NCBI GenBank assembly: GCA_945883565.1
Contig: CAMCXO010000008.1
Coordinates: 18,486-82,485, forward strand
Direction of reading: 5' to 3'
Source: Chryseobacterium gleum
GTDB taxonomy: Bacteria; Bacteroidota; Bacteroidia; Flavobacteriales; Schleiferiaceae
DNA: 64,000 nucleotides
This document shows, one piece after another, positions 51,101-61,543 of the stretch. Every line of letters begins with the position of its first letter. The stretch's first letter is position 1. The notes under the pieces were generated by a model. The model made no database searches. It worked only from the letters and a program-made list of their open reading frames with translations, and had not been told where the DNA came from. Made by a program: the position numbers and the translations under genes.

Positions 51101-52144
51101 CTATACCGTAGAATTTTGCGATTTCATCGCTATATTACACAATCTAAATAATAATCTTGCCCCAACAGCAGCATCCCAATCACCATTGAGTCCTGGACTT
51201 ACTTCATTTAAATCGAAGCCAATAATCTTCCTACCACTATCAACTACCCTCTCCAAAAGCATTAAAACTTGCTCCCACTCCAAGCCTCCCGGAACAGGCG
51301 TGCCTGTATTGGGGCAAAGCCATGGTTGTAATCCGTCTATATCGAATGATATATAAACCAAAGAAGGCAGCTCATTTATAATTTGTTCGCATATGGCTGA
51401 CCAATTCGTTCCCTCTAATTGCGACCTCTTTATGCTCTGATCATAAAAAACTTTAATCCGCGCATTCTCTTGCTCAACAACTTGTAATTCCTCTAGGCAG
51501 TAATCGCGAATACCAACTTGCACCAATTTAGTAACAGCTTCTATTCTTAAAGCATTATACATAATTGAGGCATGAGAAAATAAGAACCCTTCATAAGCTT
51601 TCCTTAAATCCAAGTGCGCATCAATCTGCAAAATACCAAACCCCTTGTGATGCGCAGCCAATGCCTGTAAAAACCCCAAGGGTATACTATGATCGCCACC
51701 CAATAATGCGACAAACTTGCCTTGCTCAAGCCAACTCAGAGCTGTTCTTTCTACTTTTTTAACCATTTGAGAGCAGGCTTGATTTACTTTTTCAAGGGTT
51801 TTTAATTTAAGTTCTCCTTGAGCCAAAGAATTTAAATACTTTTCGGCTAAAATCCTTGTGGCTCGGCCTAATTCTAACAAATCCTCATCTTGTTCGAGCA
51901 AATAAAACCCATGCTTCCATCCATCTGGATTAAAATAATCATACAAGTCTACTTGGTCCGATGCCTCCAAAACAGCTAAAGGGCCTTGAGCTGTTCCGCT
52001 TCTGTAAGAAACGGTTGCTTCCCATGGAACAGGGATAATAACTAAATCTGATTCTTTTTCATTAAATGGCAATCCAAACAGCTTACCACCTGTGGCCAAG
52101 TCGTTAGGATTAAACTCTGCTAGTTTCTTTTCTTTGCTTGTCAT
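51101..52144 (-). CDS. Agmatinase/arginase/formimidoylglutamase-family hydrolase
   Basis: A 347-residue ureohydrolase with the two-manganese motifs GGDHSIPLGF, DAHLDLR and SFDIDGLQP, and the lid GTGTPVPGGLEW. The family includes arginase, agmatinase and formimidoylglutamase; the motif LQPWLCPNTGTPVPGG is nearest to the agmatinase-like group, but substrate residues cannot be settled by eye. It is a single gene ending 60 bases from marR, which converges on it. Confidence 0.87.
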   Translation of the reverse strand: MTSKEKKLAEFNPNDLATGGKLFGLPFNEKESDLVIIPVPWEATVSYRSGTAQGPLAVLEASDQVDLYDYFNPDGWKHGFYLLEQDEDLLELGRATRILAEKYLNSLAQGELKLKTLEKVNQACSQMVKKVERTALSWLEQGKFVALLGGDHSIPLGFLQALAAHHKGFGILQIDAHLDLRKAYEGFLFSHASIMYNALRIEAVTKLVQVGIRDYCLEELQVVEQENARIKVFYDQSIKRSQLEGTNWSAICEQIINELPSLVYISFDIDGLQPWLCPNTGTPVPGGLEWEQVLMLLERVVDSGRKIIGFDLNEVSPGLNGDWDAAVGARLLFRLCNIAMKSQNSTV

Positions 52145-52164
52145 GGCCGAAAATTAAGTTAAAG

Positions 52165-54744
52165 TCACTGCTTACATACAGCAAAAATTTTGCGATAAAC
52201 GTCTATTTTTCCAGTATCCCAATGCAATCGTGCCAATACTTGATACATGCCTACATTTAACATTGCTTGATTACTCAATTGACCATCCCAATTTAAAATA
52301 AAATCTCCTAAATGCCAGGTGCGCTCTAAAATGCTTCCAACTTCCTGACCATTTACATTCAACACCAATAATTCAATCCACGCAGGCTTTGAACCCAACT
52401 TCAGCTTTAATTCTAAATAGTCATTTAAACCATCACCATTGGGACTAAAGCAACTTGATTCAACCCAAAACAATTGCTTTTCTAAATTTTGACCTTCAGA
52501 CAAAACTGGTAATCCTGCGCTTTCGTAATTTGGCGACGTTCGCCAATTTCTTGATTCGTCACCTGACATATGCACATCAAGGCGTTGAAGGCTATGACCT
52601 TCTGTTTCCGCAAGCGTGCTGTGATGTAAATCATTATCAAAAACAGCGAAATCCAAAAGTTGCAAAGATTGGTTAGCGATTCCTATGCAAGCCCCATCAT
52701 CTTTCAGAGCTGGAAAGCGCTTTAATTCCGAACTGTTTAATGCTTGGCATCCACTATAACAAGACATTAAATTTGCTCTACTAGAGCCAATTACCATTCG
52801 ATTATTAGGCTTTAAACTAAAGTACTTGTGCCATAAATCGCTTGAAGCATATGGCTGCTGATTAGGGGAATCAGCTACTACCAAGCGAAGCCCTTTTAAA
52901 TCAATTGGTTTTTGTCCTGTGTTCCATACTTCCACAAATTCTGGGCAGTCAGAATGCGGTTGAAACATGACTTCATCTATGCGCAAATTGCCTGAATCTA
53001 AAGGCTCCGGCAAGCTAACTTTTTCATAAACTGATTCGTGGATCTCTTCGCTACAACTCATTAAATCAATGAATTTCAAGACAATGGTATCTTCAGAATT
53101 TAAGGGGTTCTTTAAAAACATACACCAGTGATTGCGAGTAGCATCAAGGGCAAAAAGGCTATCAATGCCTTGAGTATTGGGATAGATCTCAATATTTGCA
53201 CTCCCTAAATTCGGACTTCCTTCAAAATAAACATGAAGAATGCGATTGCCTTCTAAACCCCATCCCAGGTAGCTTGATACTTCAGGATTATATTGGTTTA
53301 CTGGAACAGAATTGACTTGCCCAGGCGTTCCTCCAATAGTTGAAATGCTGGCACGCCAATTCTCCGGTCCCGTGCAACTGTGCTCTAAATTGATACGTTC
53401 TAGTGTCCACCCACCCTCGGCTTTTATATCGGATCCATAATAATCATCGGTATAAACAATCCGATCTAAAACCATGTCTTTGGAATTTGCTAAACTCAAT
53501 TCGCCGTAACTGTTGGCTAAAAATCCAAAAGGCCAACTCACCGGCATTGAATTTATATGGGGAAATGCATCAATCCCGGCCTTTTGGTCGTATACCCAAA
53601 CATAATCATGAGATGCGAGCCTGCCACTGTCTAAACGAAAATGATTACCTGTTGCATTAATAATTTTAAGATCTTTCAAATCTAGCATATAGCGCGATGC
53701 ATTAAAAATCTCTAACCCCTCATATTCGGGCATTAGCACCACTGGCTCCGGATCCACCAGTAATTCGCTGATGCGTAAATCGCCTAAACGCAATTCATAA
53801 AGCCAAACATTTCGTAAAATGGTATCCAAAACCCCTTTTGATCCAAATGGGTATTGGTCTATAAGTAAATCGTAAACCACTGTATCCGCCATATTAACAG
53901 GGAATTCCACAAAAACTTCTTTAGTGTGGCTGCCAAATTCTATCCTTACGGGACTAATATACCCGGGCAAGAGACGGAAATAATCCGGATCAAGGGCTTC
54001 CCCATACTCAGGTTCATGACTAAATCTGAAAATAAACTGTTTTGAAAATGGTTGTTCGTAGTCTAAAAGCTCAGGCTTACTGTGGTCTATAAAAGGCTCA
54101 CCTTGAGCGCTAAGATTATAAAAAAAGAACTTATTGGAACGGGTAGATGTATAAATACACTGAAGTACAAAGTGCGAGGAGGATTGGGCATTGGAACCTA
54201 CCGTTGTACTTCCAATCAAAACAGGTTGCCCCCCCAATTTCGACGTATCGACCCATAACTTACACATCATCATGCTGTCTATACACACCTTGATTTTTAA
54301 TTTTAACAGATCTGAATCAAGAAGTTTATCTGGTGAACGCAACAATTCACGAACCTGACCATTTTCTATCTCACTCATAATGAGATTATCACCTGTGTTT
54401 CCACCCACACTTATAAACAATCCATTGGATATTTGAGATGGTGTTTGTGCATCCGCCCATAAAAATACCTTTGCATAATTCGAAGACGAAGGATTAAATG
54501 CATACCCCATTTCCAAATTCCAGCAAGCTTTAAGGCGAATTTCACTTGGCAAAGCCAAACTAGCCGAGGCGCTTACCGGAGGTGCATCAAGTTGCAAAGC
54601 CGAAATAGCTGTATCAACCTTAAACAATGCGGTATCGTTTAAAAATCCAAGTTGCGATGGTCGAGCCGGGGTTTCAAAGCGTTTTTCCCATTGCATTTGA
54701 GCATTGAGGAGGAATGGAAAGAATAAGGCGAAATGTATTTTCAT
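52165..54744 (-). CDS. Large secreted protein with lamin-tail domains and gliding-type C-terminus
   Basis: An 859-residue protein. A short signal peptide (MKIHFALFFPFLLNAQ) is followed by a jelly-roll-like part, then two lamin-tail-like domains (LRISELLVDPEPV...GLEIFNAS; LRIDEVMFQPHSDCPEFVEVWNTG). It ends with FSPNGDGLNDYLELKLK...WDGQLSN, the gliding-motility-associated type B sorting region, cut short relative to family norms. It probably sits on the cell surface as an export product of the type IX system. Its start lies 21 bases from the asd ATG, on the other strand. Confidence 0.8.
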   Translation of the reverse strand: MKIHFALFFPFLLNAQMQWEKRFETPARPSQLGFLNDTALFKVDTAISALQLDAPPVSASASLALPSEIRLKACWNLEMGYAFNPSSSNYAKVFLWADAQTPSQISNGLFISVGGNTGDNLIMSEIENGQVRELLRSPDKLLDSDLLKLKIKVCIDSMMMCKLWVDTSKLGGQPVLIGSTTVGSNAQSSSHFVLQCIYTSTRSNKFFFYNLSAQGEPFIDHSKPELLDYEQPFSKQFIFRFSHEPEYGEALDPDYFRLLPGYISPVRIEFGSHTKEVFVEFPVNMADTVVYDLLIDQYPFGSKGVLDTILRNVWLYELRLGDLRISELLVDPEPVVLMPEYEGLEIFNASRYMLDLKDLKIINATGNHFRLDSGRLASHDYVWVYDQKAGIDAFPHINSMPVSWPFGFLANSYGELSLANSKDMVLDRIVYTDDYYGSDIKAEGGWTLERINLEHSCTGPENWRASISTIGGTPGQVNSVPVNQYNPEVSSYLGWGLEGNRILHVYFEGSPNLGSANIEIYPNTQGIDSLFALDATRNHWCMFLKNPLNSEDTIVLKFIDLMSCSEEIHESVYEKVSLPEPLDSGNLRIDEVMFQPHSDCPEFVEVWNTGQKPIDLKGLRLVVADSPNQQPYASSDLWHKYFSLKPNNRMVIGSSRANLMSCYSGCQALNSSELKRFPALKDDGACIGIANQSLQLLDFAVFDNDLHHSTLAETEGHSLQRLDVHMSGDESRNWRTSPNYESAGLPVLSEGQNLEKQLFWVESSCFSPNGDGLNDYLELKLKLGSKPAWIELLVLNVNGQEVGSILERTWHLGDFILNWDGQLSNQAMLNVGMYQVLARLHWDTGKIDVYRKIFAVCKQ

Positions 54745-54765
54745 GTAGTAAATTTAGCTCAATTT

Positions 54766-55761
54766 ATGTATAAGGTAGCAGTAGTAGGCGCAAGTGGTAT
54801 GGTTGGAACCGAGATCCGACGTGTTTTGGATAATCGACGTTTTCCGATTAATGAGTTTATACCAGTTGCTTCCGAAAAAAGCGTGGGTAAATCCATAGAA
54901 TTTTCCGGAAAACTCTATAAAGTGGTGGGCATAGAAGAGGCATTGGATCAAAAACCACAATTCGCACTTTTTTCAGCCGGTGCTGATGTTTCCTTAAAAT
55001 GGGCTGAGCGCTTTGCAGAAATAGGATGTGTAGTGGTTGATAACAGCTCGGCTTGGCGTATGAACGAACACATTAAGTTGGTGGTTCCTGAAATAAACGG
55101 GCATGTATTAAAAGCTGATGACCGCATTATTGCAAATCCCAATTGTTCAACCATCCAATTGGTCATGGTCTTAGCTCCACTTCACAAAGCCTACGGCATC
55201 AAACGAGTTTTGGTTTCAACATATCAAAGCATAACCGGTACAGGCTACAAAGCGGTAGAACAACTTTTTACAGAACGGAAGGGCGAAAAACCAGTGCAGC
55301 CCGCTTACTTTCATCCAATAGACCTAAATCTAATACCTCAATGTGACGTATTCCTTGAAAATGCTTACACTAAAGAAGAGATGAAACTGACGCGGGAAAC
55401 AATCAAAATTTTAGGCGATACAAGCATTTTGGTTTCGGCCACAGCGGTTCGAGTTCCGGTTATGGGTGGGCATTCTGAATCAGTAAATATCGAATTTGCC
55501 AAAGAATTTGAACTAAGCCACATTCAACACTTATTGAAGAATACATCTGGTGTTATAGTACAAGACGATCCGGATACCGGTTTATACCCCATGCCCCTTT
55601 TTGCTCAAGGTCAAGACGATGTTTTTGTTGGTCGAATTAGACGTGATTTCACCCATCCTAGCGCTTTAAATTTATTCATAGTGGCTGACAATCTGCGAAA
55701 AGGTGCCGCAACCAATGCAATTCAAATTGCCGAATACTATGCGAAACAATTCCTGGGCTAA
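54766..55761 (+). CDS. asd: Aspartate-semialdehyde dehydrogenase
   Basis: About 331 residues from ATG 54766 (MYKVAVVGASGMVGTEI), preferred over a frame starting 33 bases earlier inside the divergent gene. The NADP loop is GASGMVGTE; the active-site Cys is in NPNCSTIQLV; the His is in GGHSESVNI. It makes aspartate semialdehyde for lysine (and murein), threonine and methionine. Confidence 0.95.
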   Translation: MYKVAVVGASGMVGTEIRRVLDNRRFPINEFIPVASEKSVGKSIEFSGKLYKVVGIEEALDQKPQFALFSAGADVSLKWAERFAEIGCVVVDNSSAWRMNEHIKLVVPEINGHVLKADDRIIANPNCSTIQLVMVLAPLHKAYGIKRVLVSTYQSITGTGYKAVEQLFTERKGEKPVQPAYFHPIDLNLIPQCDVFLENAYTKEEMKLTRETIKILGDTSILVSATAVRVPVMGGHSESVNIEFAKEFELSHIQHLLKNTSGVIVQDDPDTGLYPMPLFAQGQDDVFVGRIRRDFTHPSALNLFIVADNLRKGAATNAIQIAEYYAKQFLG

Positions 55762-55809
55762 ATCGTCATTTGTCGTCACATTTGAGCCAAAACTTTTACT
55801 TGACGGAGT

Positions 55810-55817
55810 TGTCTTTG
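55810..55817 (+). promoter_or_regulatory. Candidate -7 box of msrA
   Basis: TGTCTTTG, one base off TAnnTTTG, ends exactly four bases before the msrA ATG, as at three other starts in the window. No TTG stands at the right distance. Confidence 0.3.
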
Positions 55818-55821
55818 AATT

Positions 55822-56418
55822 ATGTTAAAGCTCTTAAATTTAATTGGATTGTCTTTGTCTTGGACAATGTTCCAAGCTTGTGTTCAAACCGCATTTCAAC
55901 TACCTAAAACCTCCTCTTCAGGCCAAATGGAAACTTCAAACAAAAAAGCAGTATTTGCATCGGGCTGCTTCTGGGGCACCGAGTTTTATATGAAACGCAT
56001 AGACGGGGTTTTAGAAACTACCGTTGGATATACAGGTGGCCATGTAGAACGTCCTACTTATAAAGAAGTATGCACTGGAACTACAGGACATTATGAGGCC
56101 ATTGAAATCGAATACGATTCTTCAAAAGTGAATTTTGAGACATTGGCTCGTATGTTTTTTGAAACACACGATCCAACCCAAGCCAATGGACAAGGTCCTG
56201 ACATAGGATTACAATACCGCTCAGCTATTTTTGTTTCAAGTGAAGAGGAAGCGCAAATTTCTAAGCAATTAATTTCCATACTCGAGGGCAAAGGATTGAA
56301 AATAGCCACAGCTATATTGCCCATCTCAGTTTTTTGGCCAGCTGAAGATTATCACCAGGATTATTATGATACTAAGGGTGGAAGGCCTTATTGCCATAAG
56401 TACACTCAAAGATTTTAG
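55822..56418 (+). CDS. msrA: Peptide-methionine (S)-S-oxide reductase, exported form
   Basis: A 198-residue MsrA with the active site GCFWGTEFYMK, GYTGGHVERPTYKEVCTGTTGHYEA, and a resolving Cys near the end (RPYCHKYTQRF). The first ~30 residues (LLNLIGLSLSWTMFQACVQT) look like a lipoprotein signal, so the enzyme may act in the periplasm. It repairs oxidised methionine. It overlaps the convergent methyltransferase by 4 bases. Confidence 0.95.
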   Translation: MLKLLNLIGLSLSWTMFQACVQTAFQLPKTSSSGQMETSNKKAVFASGCFWGTEFYMKRIDGVLETTVGYTGGHVERPTYKEVCTGTTGHYEAIEIEYDSSKVNFETLARMFFETHDPTQANGQGPDIGLQYRSAIFVSSEEEAQISKQLISILEGKGLKIATAILPISVFWPAEDYHQDYYDTKGGRPYCHKYTQRF

Positions 56419-57026
56419 ATCTTTTTTCCTATAAAACGAACAACAGTTGCAGGCCCTTGATGGTATAATCCTTCACTCAATACCGTTTCGGTTTGTTCGC
56501 ATAATAGTATCTCACAATTAGGAAAAAATGCCGTCATCATAGCTGTATTAAAACGCATGTCGGCTTCTTTGGGCCCACCTGCGGTGGGATTTGATGCTTG
56601 ATGTATAGCATGATCGACTGCAAACCCTTCTAAATAAACCAATCCTCCGGTTTTGAGCATAGCCTCCAATCGGTTGTAGTAGTCCAGCTGCTTATTAGAA
56701 GAAAAATGTGCAAAGAAGCAACCTAATGCATCAAAATGGCTTAAAGGGAAACTCACATCTTCCAATTCATCCCATTCGTAATGGAAGCTAACTTCGTTTT
56801 CCAAAGCCAGGGCATAGGCCTTTCGCTTAGCAGCTTCACTCGAGTCAAAAGCATAAACATCCCATCCCCTTTGGGCAGCAAACACGGCATTCCTCCCCTC
56901 CCCTTCTGCCGGAAGCAAAATCTTGCGACCATTGCCCAATTCTAAATGGGATTGAAAAAAGGTATTGGGCAGTTTACCATAGGCATACTCTTTTTCAGCG
57001 TAGCGTTTATCCCAAAAATTTAGCAT
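56415..57026 (-). CDS. Class I SAM-dependent methyltransferase
   Basis: A 203-residue methyltransferase with FWDKRYAEKEYAYGKLPN at the start, motif I ILLPAEGEGRNAVFAA, Asp after strand 2 (VYAFDSSE) and FDALGCFFAHF for motif IV. The TehB/thiopurine-like branch fits the length and start. Substrate unknown. Confidence 0.85.
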   Translation of the reverse strand: MLNFWDKRYAEKEYAYGKLPNTFFQSHLELGNGRKILLPAEGEGRNAVFAAQRGWDVYAFDSSEAAKRKAYALALENEVSFHYEWDELEDVSFPLSHFDALGCFFAHFSSNKQLDYYNRLEAMLKTGGLVYLEGFAVDHAIHQASNPTAGGPKEADMRFNTAMMTAFFPNCEILLCEQTETVLSEGLYHQGPATVVRFIGKKI

Positions 57027-57135
57027 ATCTATTTGGCTTTATGCGAAATTCAACTTAAAACCCCTTTAACAAAAGAACTTTTATCATGAAGCATTTAATT
57101 CTAGTCCCACATCTTGCTAGACTAGAGCGCAGTAC

Positions 57136-60100
57136 TCAATGGAAAACCCAAACTCTACCGGTATGCTCCTCGTTTTTACTGCGTAAACGCCAATGATAGA
57201 GACCTTCAGGCGCGGGACGACCTTTAAAAGAACCATCCCAAAAATCTGCCAACGGATTTTCGGTATAAAAAATACGCTCACCCCAACGGTTATAAATGGC
57301 GAACTCGGCTTTTTCAAAACAATTATCGCCAATTATAATAAAATTCTCATTCACCTTGTCATGGTTTGGAGTAAATGCCGTGGGTATATACAATCTCCGG
57401 CTATTGCCCTCCAAATAAATCAAAGTATCTAAAACGTAACCACCATTGCAAATGCTGTCTTCAATTCTAACTCTAATATGATATAGCTGAGGCCTTGGAA
57501 ATGCATAACGATGTTGAAGAGGGGCATAGGCCGAATCAAGAAAGCCGTAACGCCAAAATACCTGCAAAGAATCACCAACTCCATTTAACGAAAACAAAGT
57601 TCCTCCTAGCAAGCAGTCTGAATCCCCTATTTCCAGTTCAGGCTTGTAATTTACAGGTACTATGTTAATAGTCAAAGAACTGCTGTCTTCAGTAAAACAG
57701 TTGCTGTTCGACGCAGTCAGTCGAATGCGGTAGGTACCAAAATTTGAAAAAGCATGCGCTGGATTTTCTAAATTGCTGGTATTTCCATCTCCAAAATCCC
57801 AAAAAAAAGTATCGGCATTTTCGCTACCATTTATAAACTGCAGTGGTCTTCCAGGAACACAAGTGCTTCCGGAATAAGTAAAACCAGCTTTGGTAGATTG
57901 GCCACGGGTATGGTTAAAAATTAAGGTAGCCGTATCAGAATAGTTACATATGGTATCAAAGGCTATTAGCGTAACCAAATACGTTCCCAGCGAATCGAAT
58001 CGGGCTATAGGTGATGTTTGGTTCGAACTTTGACCATTGCCGAAAAGCCATAAATAAGCATTGGCGTTATTGCTCAAGTTGTTAAATCTTAACAAAAGGG
58101 TATCACAAATGGTATCAGGCTCAAAATCGCGGCTTATTTCAAATTCGGCATCAATCGAGAAATCGAATTGAATTTTAATTAGGCCTACATTACAGTTGGC
58201 ACTTAAATTATTTGGACCATAAACTCCTGGAGTAGTTGGGAAACTTGTTCGAGAACAGCCAGCACAAACGGCTTGATACATTGTTCCGTCAGGACTAAAT
58301 CGGCTGGTGCCTCCATCTACATGCTCCATAGATTTGCCACCAAAATAACTTGCGAACAATAGCGCGCGGGCATCGGGCTCTAAAACCATAAAATAAAAGT
58401 CGCTACTGTCTGTAGTACGTTGAAAAGCATCTGGAGTAGTGGGCATATTATGAATAAGGCCTAATCCGGTGTTGTTGGTAAATCCGCCCCAACCACTTAT
58501 ATAAATGTTGTAGCAGTCGTCTACCATTAAAGCGGCAGGCGATAAATTAGGAAGCCTATCCCCATTCCCAATAACCGTGCTCCACGTTAACTGATTTAGA
58601 TCTGCACCAATTTTGCTTAGAAACTGCCCACCTGGAACCCGACTAAACACCCCCGGACTAATAGGCATACTGCCGAAAGACTGCCCGAAAACATAAACAT
58701 TGCCTTGACGATCGCATCGAACCGAATAAATTTGATCTCGTTCGGCCGAGCCAAAATAAGTGGCCCCAATAAAAGTGCCATTTAGGGCATTAAGCCTTAA
58801 TATGTAGCCATCAGAAGCCCCTTGAGCATTTGTAAACAAAGCCTGTGCATGGGTTTGTAAATCGGCGCTTCTGCTTCCTCCAACCACATAAAGCGAACCA
58901 TTGTCGTTTAAATCCAGTCCATATGCACAATCATTAACGCTTCCACCATAATAGGTTCCCCAATTCATGTTTTGTAAATCAGAAGCAAAACAAGCCAATA
59001 AAGCGTCGCTCCACCCTCTAAAATTAGGTTGAAAAGCATTTGTAAGTGGCACATTAGACGAAAATGTAACACTTGCCACATAAACTGCATCGTTGGCACC
59101 GATTAAAACTTCGCTTCTAAACTCGTCAGCATAGTTAACTGCCAAACCAGAATTTACGCCTTCGTTAAGTGTTCCTCCAAAATAAGTACTGCCAATCAAG
59201 CCACTACCATCAGAATTTAAAATACTCACAAACAAATCGGTTCCCGAATTGAAGCCGTAAGCAGATACACCAAATGGGGTTCCACCCATAAAAGCGCCTT
59301 GGTAACATCCTGCAGTAACAGGAAAATCTTGGCTCCCAGTTATGCCCAATACCACCAATTGATTTTGGCTATTTACAATTAGACTTTGAGGTTGGTCGCT
59401 ATTGCTTCCACCTAGAAGAGTAGAAAACACTTGAGCGGTACCGTCGGGGTTGAACTTGGTTATGCTAATATCGGTTCCGGTACCGTTATAAACGCCTTGA
59501 TAGGCTCCCAATGTGGTTGGATATCCTGCCGAGAACACTATTCCCCCTACATATCCATTGCCTTCATTGTCGTATGAGGCCGTAAAACCCCAATTATCGG
59601 CTGTAGAGCCCGTAAAGGTTGAAAAAACCAATTGAGGGTCTATAACAAGCTCTAAATTTGGGTTATACACACCAATCCTAAAAGAAACAATCTGATTTTG
59701 TAATACGTACTGGGCATCTATCACTTGTTCTTTTCCATTTATAATTTGATAAACCTTTGGAATAAACTCTTGTAAAACCCCTGCACTCGTATAAATTTGA
59801 AGCTTGCCAGAGCTTTCAATTAAACTATCGGCTCCTTCATATTTGTACTGAATTACATCGGGAGAAGCACCGGGATGCACTATAAAATTAAACTTCAATA
59901 CCTCGCCTAAAATACTGTATTCCAAATCAATTCCTTCATAAACTCCCTGATAAATCAGTCCATCGTATAAATGAACACTCGAACGCCATAAATCAGGCTT
60001 CATTCCTATTAAATAGTTCTTTTTAGCCTGAACGTTACCTTTAGCTTTGCCTTCAACCAAATTGGTGTTAACAAAATTTAGGCGAAGGGTATGGCCATGC

Positions 60101-60327
60101 AATACTTGGTTCGAATCGCTGTGATGACGCGCATGATGCACATCATAGCCCAATAAATTCATCGAGATTCCCTTAGAATCAATGTACAAAGTCCCTCTGT
60201 TTAGTCTCAATCGAAAATCAAATGGTTCGGCCCATTGTCCCCAATTTGGCTCAAAAACAGCTTGCGCCAAACCCCATAAAGGCATGGCAAGAAGTGTGAA
60301 CAATAAAAAGCAATTTGTTTTTCGCAT
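57136..60327 (-). CDS. Very large PKD-domain protein with gliding-type (type B) sorting domain
   Basis: A 1063-residue protein from ATG 60327 (signal peptide MRKTNCFLLFTLLAMPLWGLAQA); the longer frame would overlap the next gene. An N-terminal domain carries WGQWAEPFDFRLRLNRGTLYIDSKGI and a beta-propeller-like part with repeated FSTLLGGSN / GSTYFGG / WGTYYGGS motifs (SBBP type). Two PKD domains (YLWLFGNGQSSN; FFWDFGDGNTSN) follow, then the gliding-motility C-terminal domain (IPTAFTPNHDKVNENF, then YNRWGERIFYTENP). It is a surface protein of the type IX route. It has a near-perfect promoter 9 bases before its ATG. Confidence 0.88.
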   Translation of the reverse strand: MRKTNCFLLFTLLAMPLWGLAQAVFEPNWGQWAEPFDFRLRLNRGTLYIDSKGISMNLLGYDVHHARHHSDSNQVLHGHTLRLNFVNTNLVEGKAKGNVQAKKNYLIGMKPDLWRSSVHLYDGLIYQGVYEGIDLEYSILGEVLKFNFIVHPGASPDVIQYKYEGADSLIESSGKLQIYTSAGVLQEFIPKVYQIINGKEQVIDAQYVLQNQIVSFRIGVYNPNLELVIDPQLVFSTFTGSTADNWGFTASYDNEGNGYVGGIVFSAGYPTTLGAYQGVYNGTGTDISITKFNPDGTAQVFSTLLGGSNSDQPQSLIVNSQNQLVVLGITGSQDFPVTAGCYQGAFMGGTPFGVSAYGFNSGTDLFVSILNSDGSGLIGSTYFGGTLNEGVNSGLAVNYADEFRSEVLIGANDAVYVASVTFSSNVPLTNAFQPNFRGWSDALLACFASDLQNMNWGTYYGGSVNDCAYGLDLNDNGSLYVVGGSRSADLQTHAQALFTNAQGASDGYILRLNALNGTFIGATYFGSAERDQIYSVRCDRQGNVYVFGQSFGSMPISPGVFSRVPGGQFLSKIGADLNQLTWSTVIGNGDRLPNLSPAALMVDDCYNIYISGWGGFTNNTGLGLIHNMPTTPDAFQRTTDSSDFYFMVLEPDARALLFASYFGGKSMEHVDGGTSRFSPDGTMYQAVCAGCSRTSFPTTPGVYGPNNLSANCNVGLIKIQFDFSIDAEFEISRDFEPDTICDTLLLRFNNLSNNANAYLWLFGNGQSSNQTSPIARFDSLGTYLVTLIAFDTICNYSDTATLIFNHTRGQSTKAGFTYSGSTCVPGRPLQFINGSENADTFFWDFGDGNTSNLENPAHAFSNFGTYRIRLTASNSNCFTEDSSSLTINIVPVNYKPELEIGDSDCLLGGTLFSLNGVGDSLQVFWRYGFLDSAYAPLQHRYAFPRPQLYHIRVRIEDSICNGGYVLDTLIYLEGNSRRLYIPTAFTPNHDKVNENFIIIGDNCFEKAEFAIYNRWGERIFYTENPLADFWDGSFKGRPAPEGLYHWRLRSKNEEHTGRVWVFH

Positions 60328-60336
60328 GAAATCACT

Positions 60337-60366
60337 CAAAGGTAAAACGCACAATGGGCTAAGCAA
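60337..60366 (-). promoter_or_regulatory. Promoter of the PKD surface-protein gene
   Basis: On the minus strand TTG, exactly 19 bases, TACCTTTG. It lies between the methyltransferase stop and the ATG at 60327, so the leader would be only a few bases. Confidence 0.8.
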
Positions 60367-60376
60367 CCGGGCTTTT

Positions 60377-61543
60377 TTAGCGAATTCTGCCACTTAGTAA
60401 AAGCCTCTTTTTGGCGTTATTATCGGAAAACGCTAATAAATAATGGGTATCGCCTTCTTTGAGCTGGTATTTAGAACGTATCTGAGTGGCGCTTAAAGGA
60501 TAATTCCTGCTGATAATATGCAAAGGCAGGCCGATATGCTGCTTTGGGAAAAATGAACCTTCTACCTGAAAAACGCGTCCAGGAAAGTCATCTACTAAAC
60601 TAAATCCGCCAAAAAGCTGTGTATTTGCAGCTATTTTTTTAAGGTTGAAGCGCTCTGCTAAAAAACGCCATGGTGCCAATTTCATTAAGCAGGGCGAAGG
60701 TTCAAAAACGAAAGGCTCATCTCCTCCCCAAAACCTTTCGGGCTGTAGGCCCATTTCTAAAGAATTGAAGCTTAAAGTTCCTTTACCAACATATTTAATT
60801 ACAGGTGGTGCAAGAACTTGGCTTTGAAGCTTTATCAAAAGCTCTTTGCATTCACCATTTTGCTCAAGCAACTTTAATCCTGAAAGTATTGGAGAGAAAG
60901 TCAGTATAACCTCGCTGACGTCTAGCATAGGGCTGGCTTTAATCCATACTTTTTCTGCTTTACTAATGAGGATTTCAGCATTTTCAACCACATTTGGATC
61001 GGCAAATTCAAGCGCTCTAGAACGCTTTCCCGATTGGGCACGACGGTCGGGATCTACAAAAACGAAGTCTAGTGGCCGTTTAACTTCTTGAATAAACCGC
61101 AATGAATCTGAACAAACAACCTGTATGTTGGTCCGGCCCAAGGCCTTAAAATTTGATTCGGCTAATTTGGCCAAAAACGGCTGCCGTTCTACATAAATTA
61201 CTTTTTCGAATCTATGTGAAAGGGCCAATGAGTCTATTCCCAAACCTCCACTCATATCGAGAGCTATTTCACCTTTTAAATTCTCAAAGCGCTTTTGAGA
61301 AAGCACCCAATCGCTGCATTGTTCGGCGTTTACCAATTTTGGACAAACAAAACCACTCTCGAACCAATCTGATGGAATTTTCTTATGTAGATGTTTTTCG
61401 GCCACAAAAGCTTGAGCCAATAGCTTACCGAGATTGCTTTTTTGGCTTAGAAGCAATTTATAGGCGTCTACACCGGCATTTTGTTCTCTAAACTGTTGGT
61501 AATGCTCTTTGAAATCAAATGGATACTCTTCAAAGTCAGGCAT
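60377..61543 (-). CDS. THUMP-like class I SAM methyltransferase
   Basis: A 388-residue protein: a helical N-terminal part (FDFKEHYQQFREQNAGVDAYKLLLS), a Rossmann domain with motif I ALDMSGGLGIDSLALSHRF and DFVFVDPDRRAQSGKR (DPDRR box), and a C-terminal THUMP-like/ferredoxin-like part (about 290-388). The nearest known group is the Bacteroidota PG_1098-like methyltransferases, thought to act on RNA. It overlaps the AI-2E gene by 8 bases. Confidence 0.82.
   Translation of the reverse strand: MPDFEEYPFDFKEHYQQFREQNAGVDAYKLLLSQKSNLGKLLAQAFVAEKHLHKKIPSDWFESGFVCPKLVNAEQCSDWVLSQKRFENLKGEIALDMSGGLGIDSLALSHRFEKVIYVERQPFLAKLAESNFKALGRTNIQVVCSDSLRFIQEVKRPLDFVFVDPDRRAQSGKRSRALEFADPNVVENAEILISKAEKVWIKASPMLDVSEVILTFSPILSGLKLLEQNGECKELLIKLQSQVLAPPVIKYVGKGTLSFNSLEMGLQPERFWGGDEPFVFEPSPCLMKLAPWRFLAERFNLKKIAANTQLFGGFSLVDDFPGRVFQVEGSFFPKQHIGLPLHIISRNYPLSATQIRSKYQLKEGDTHYLLAFSDNNAKKRLLLSGRIR

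Noticed and set aside
57100..57126. Inverted repeat TCTAGT...ACTAGA upstream of the MTase/PKD gene junction
   Set aside because: Short arms, no T-run, and not near a promoter; probably chance.
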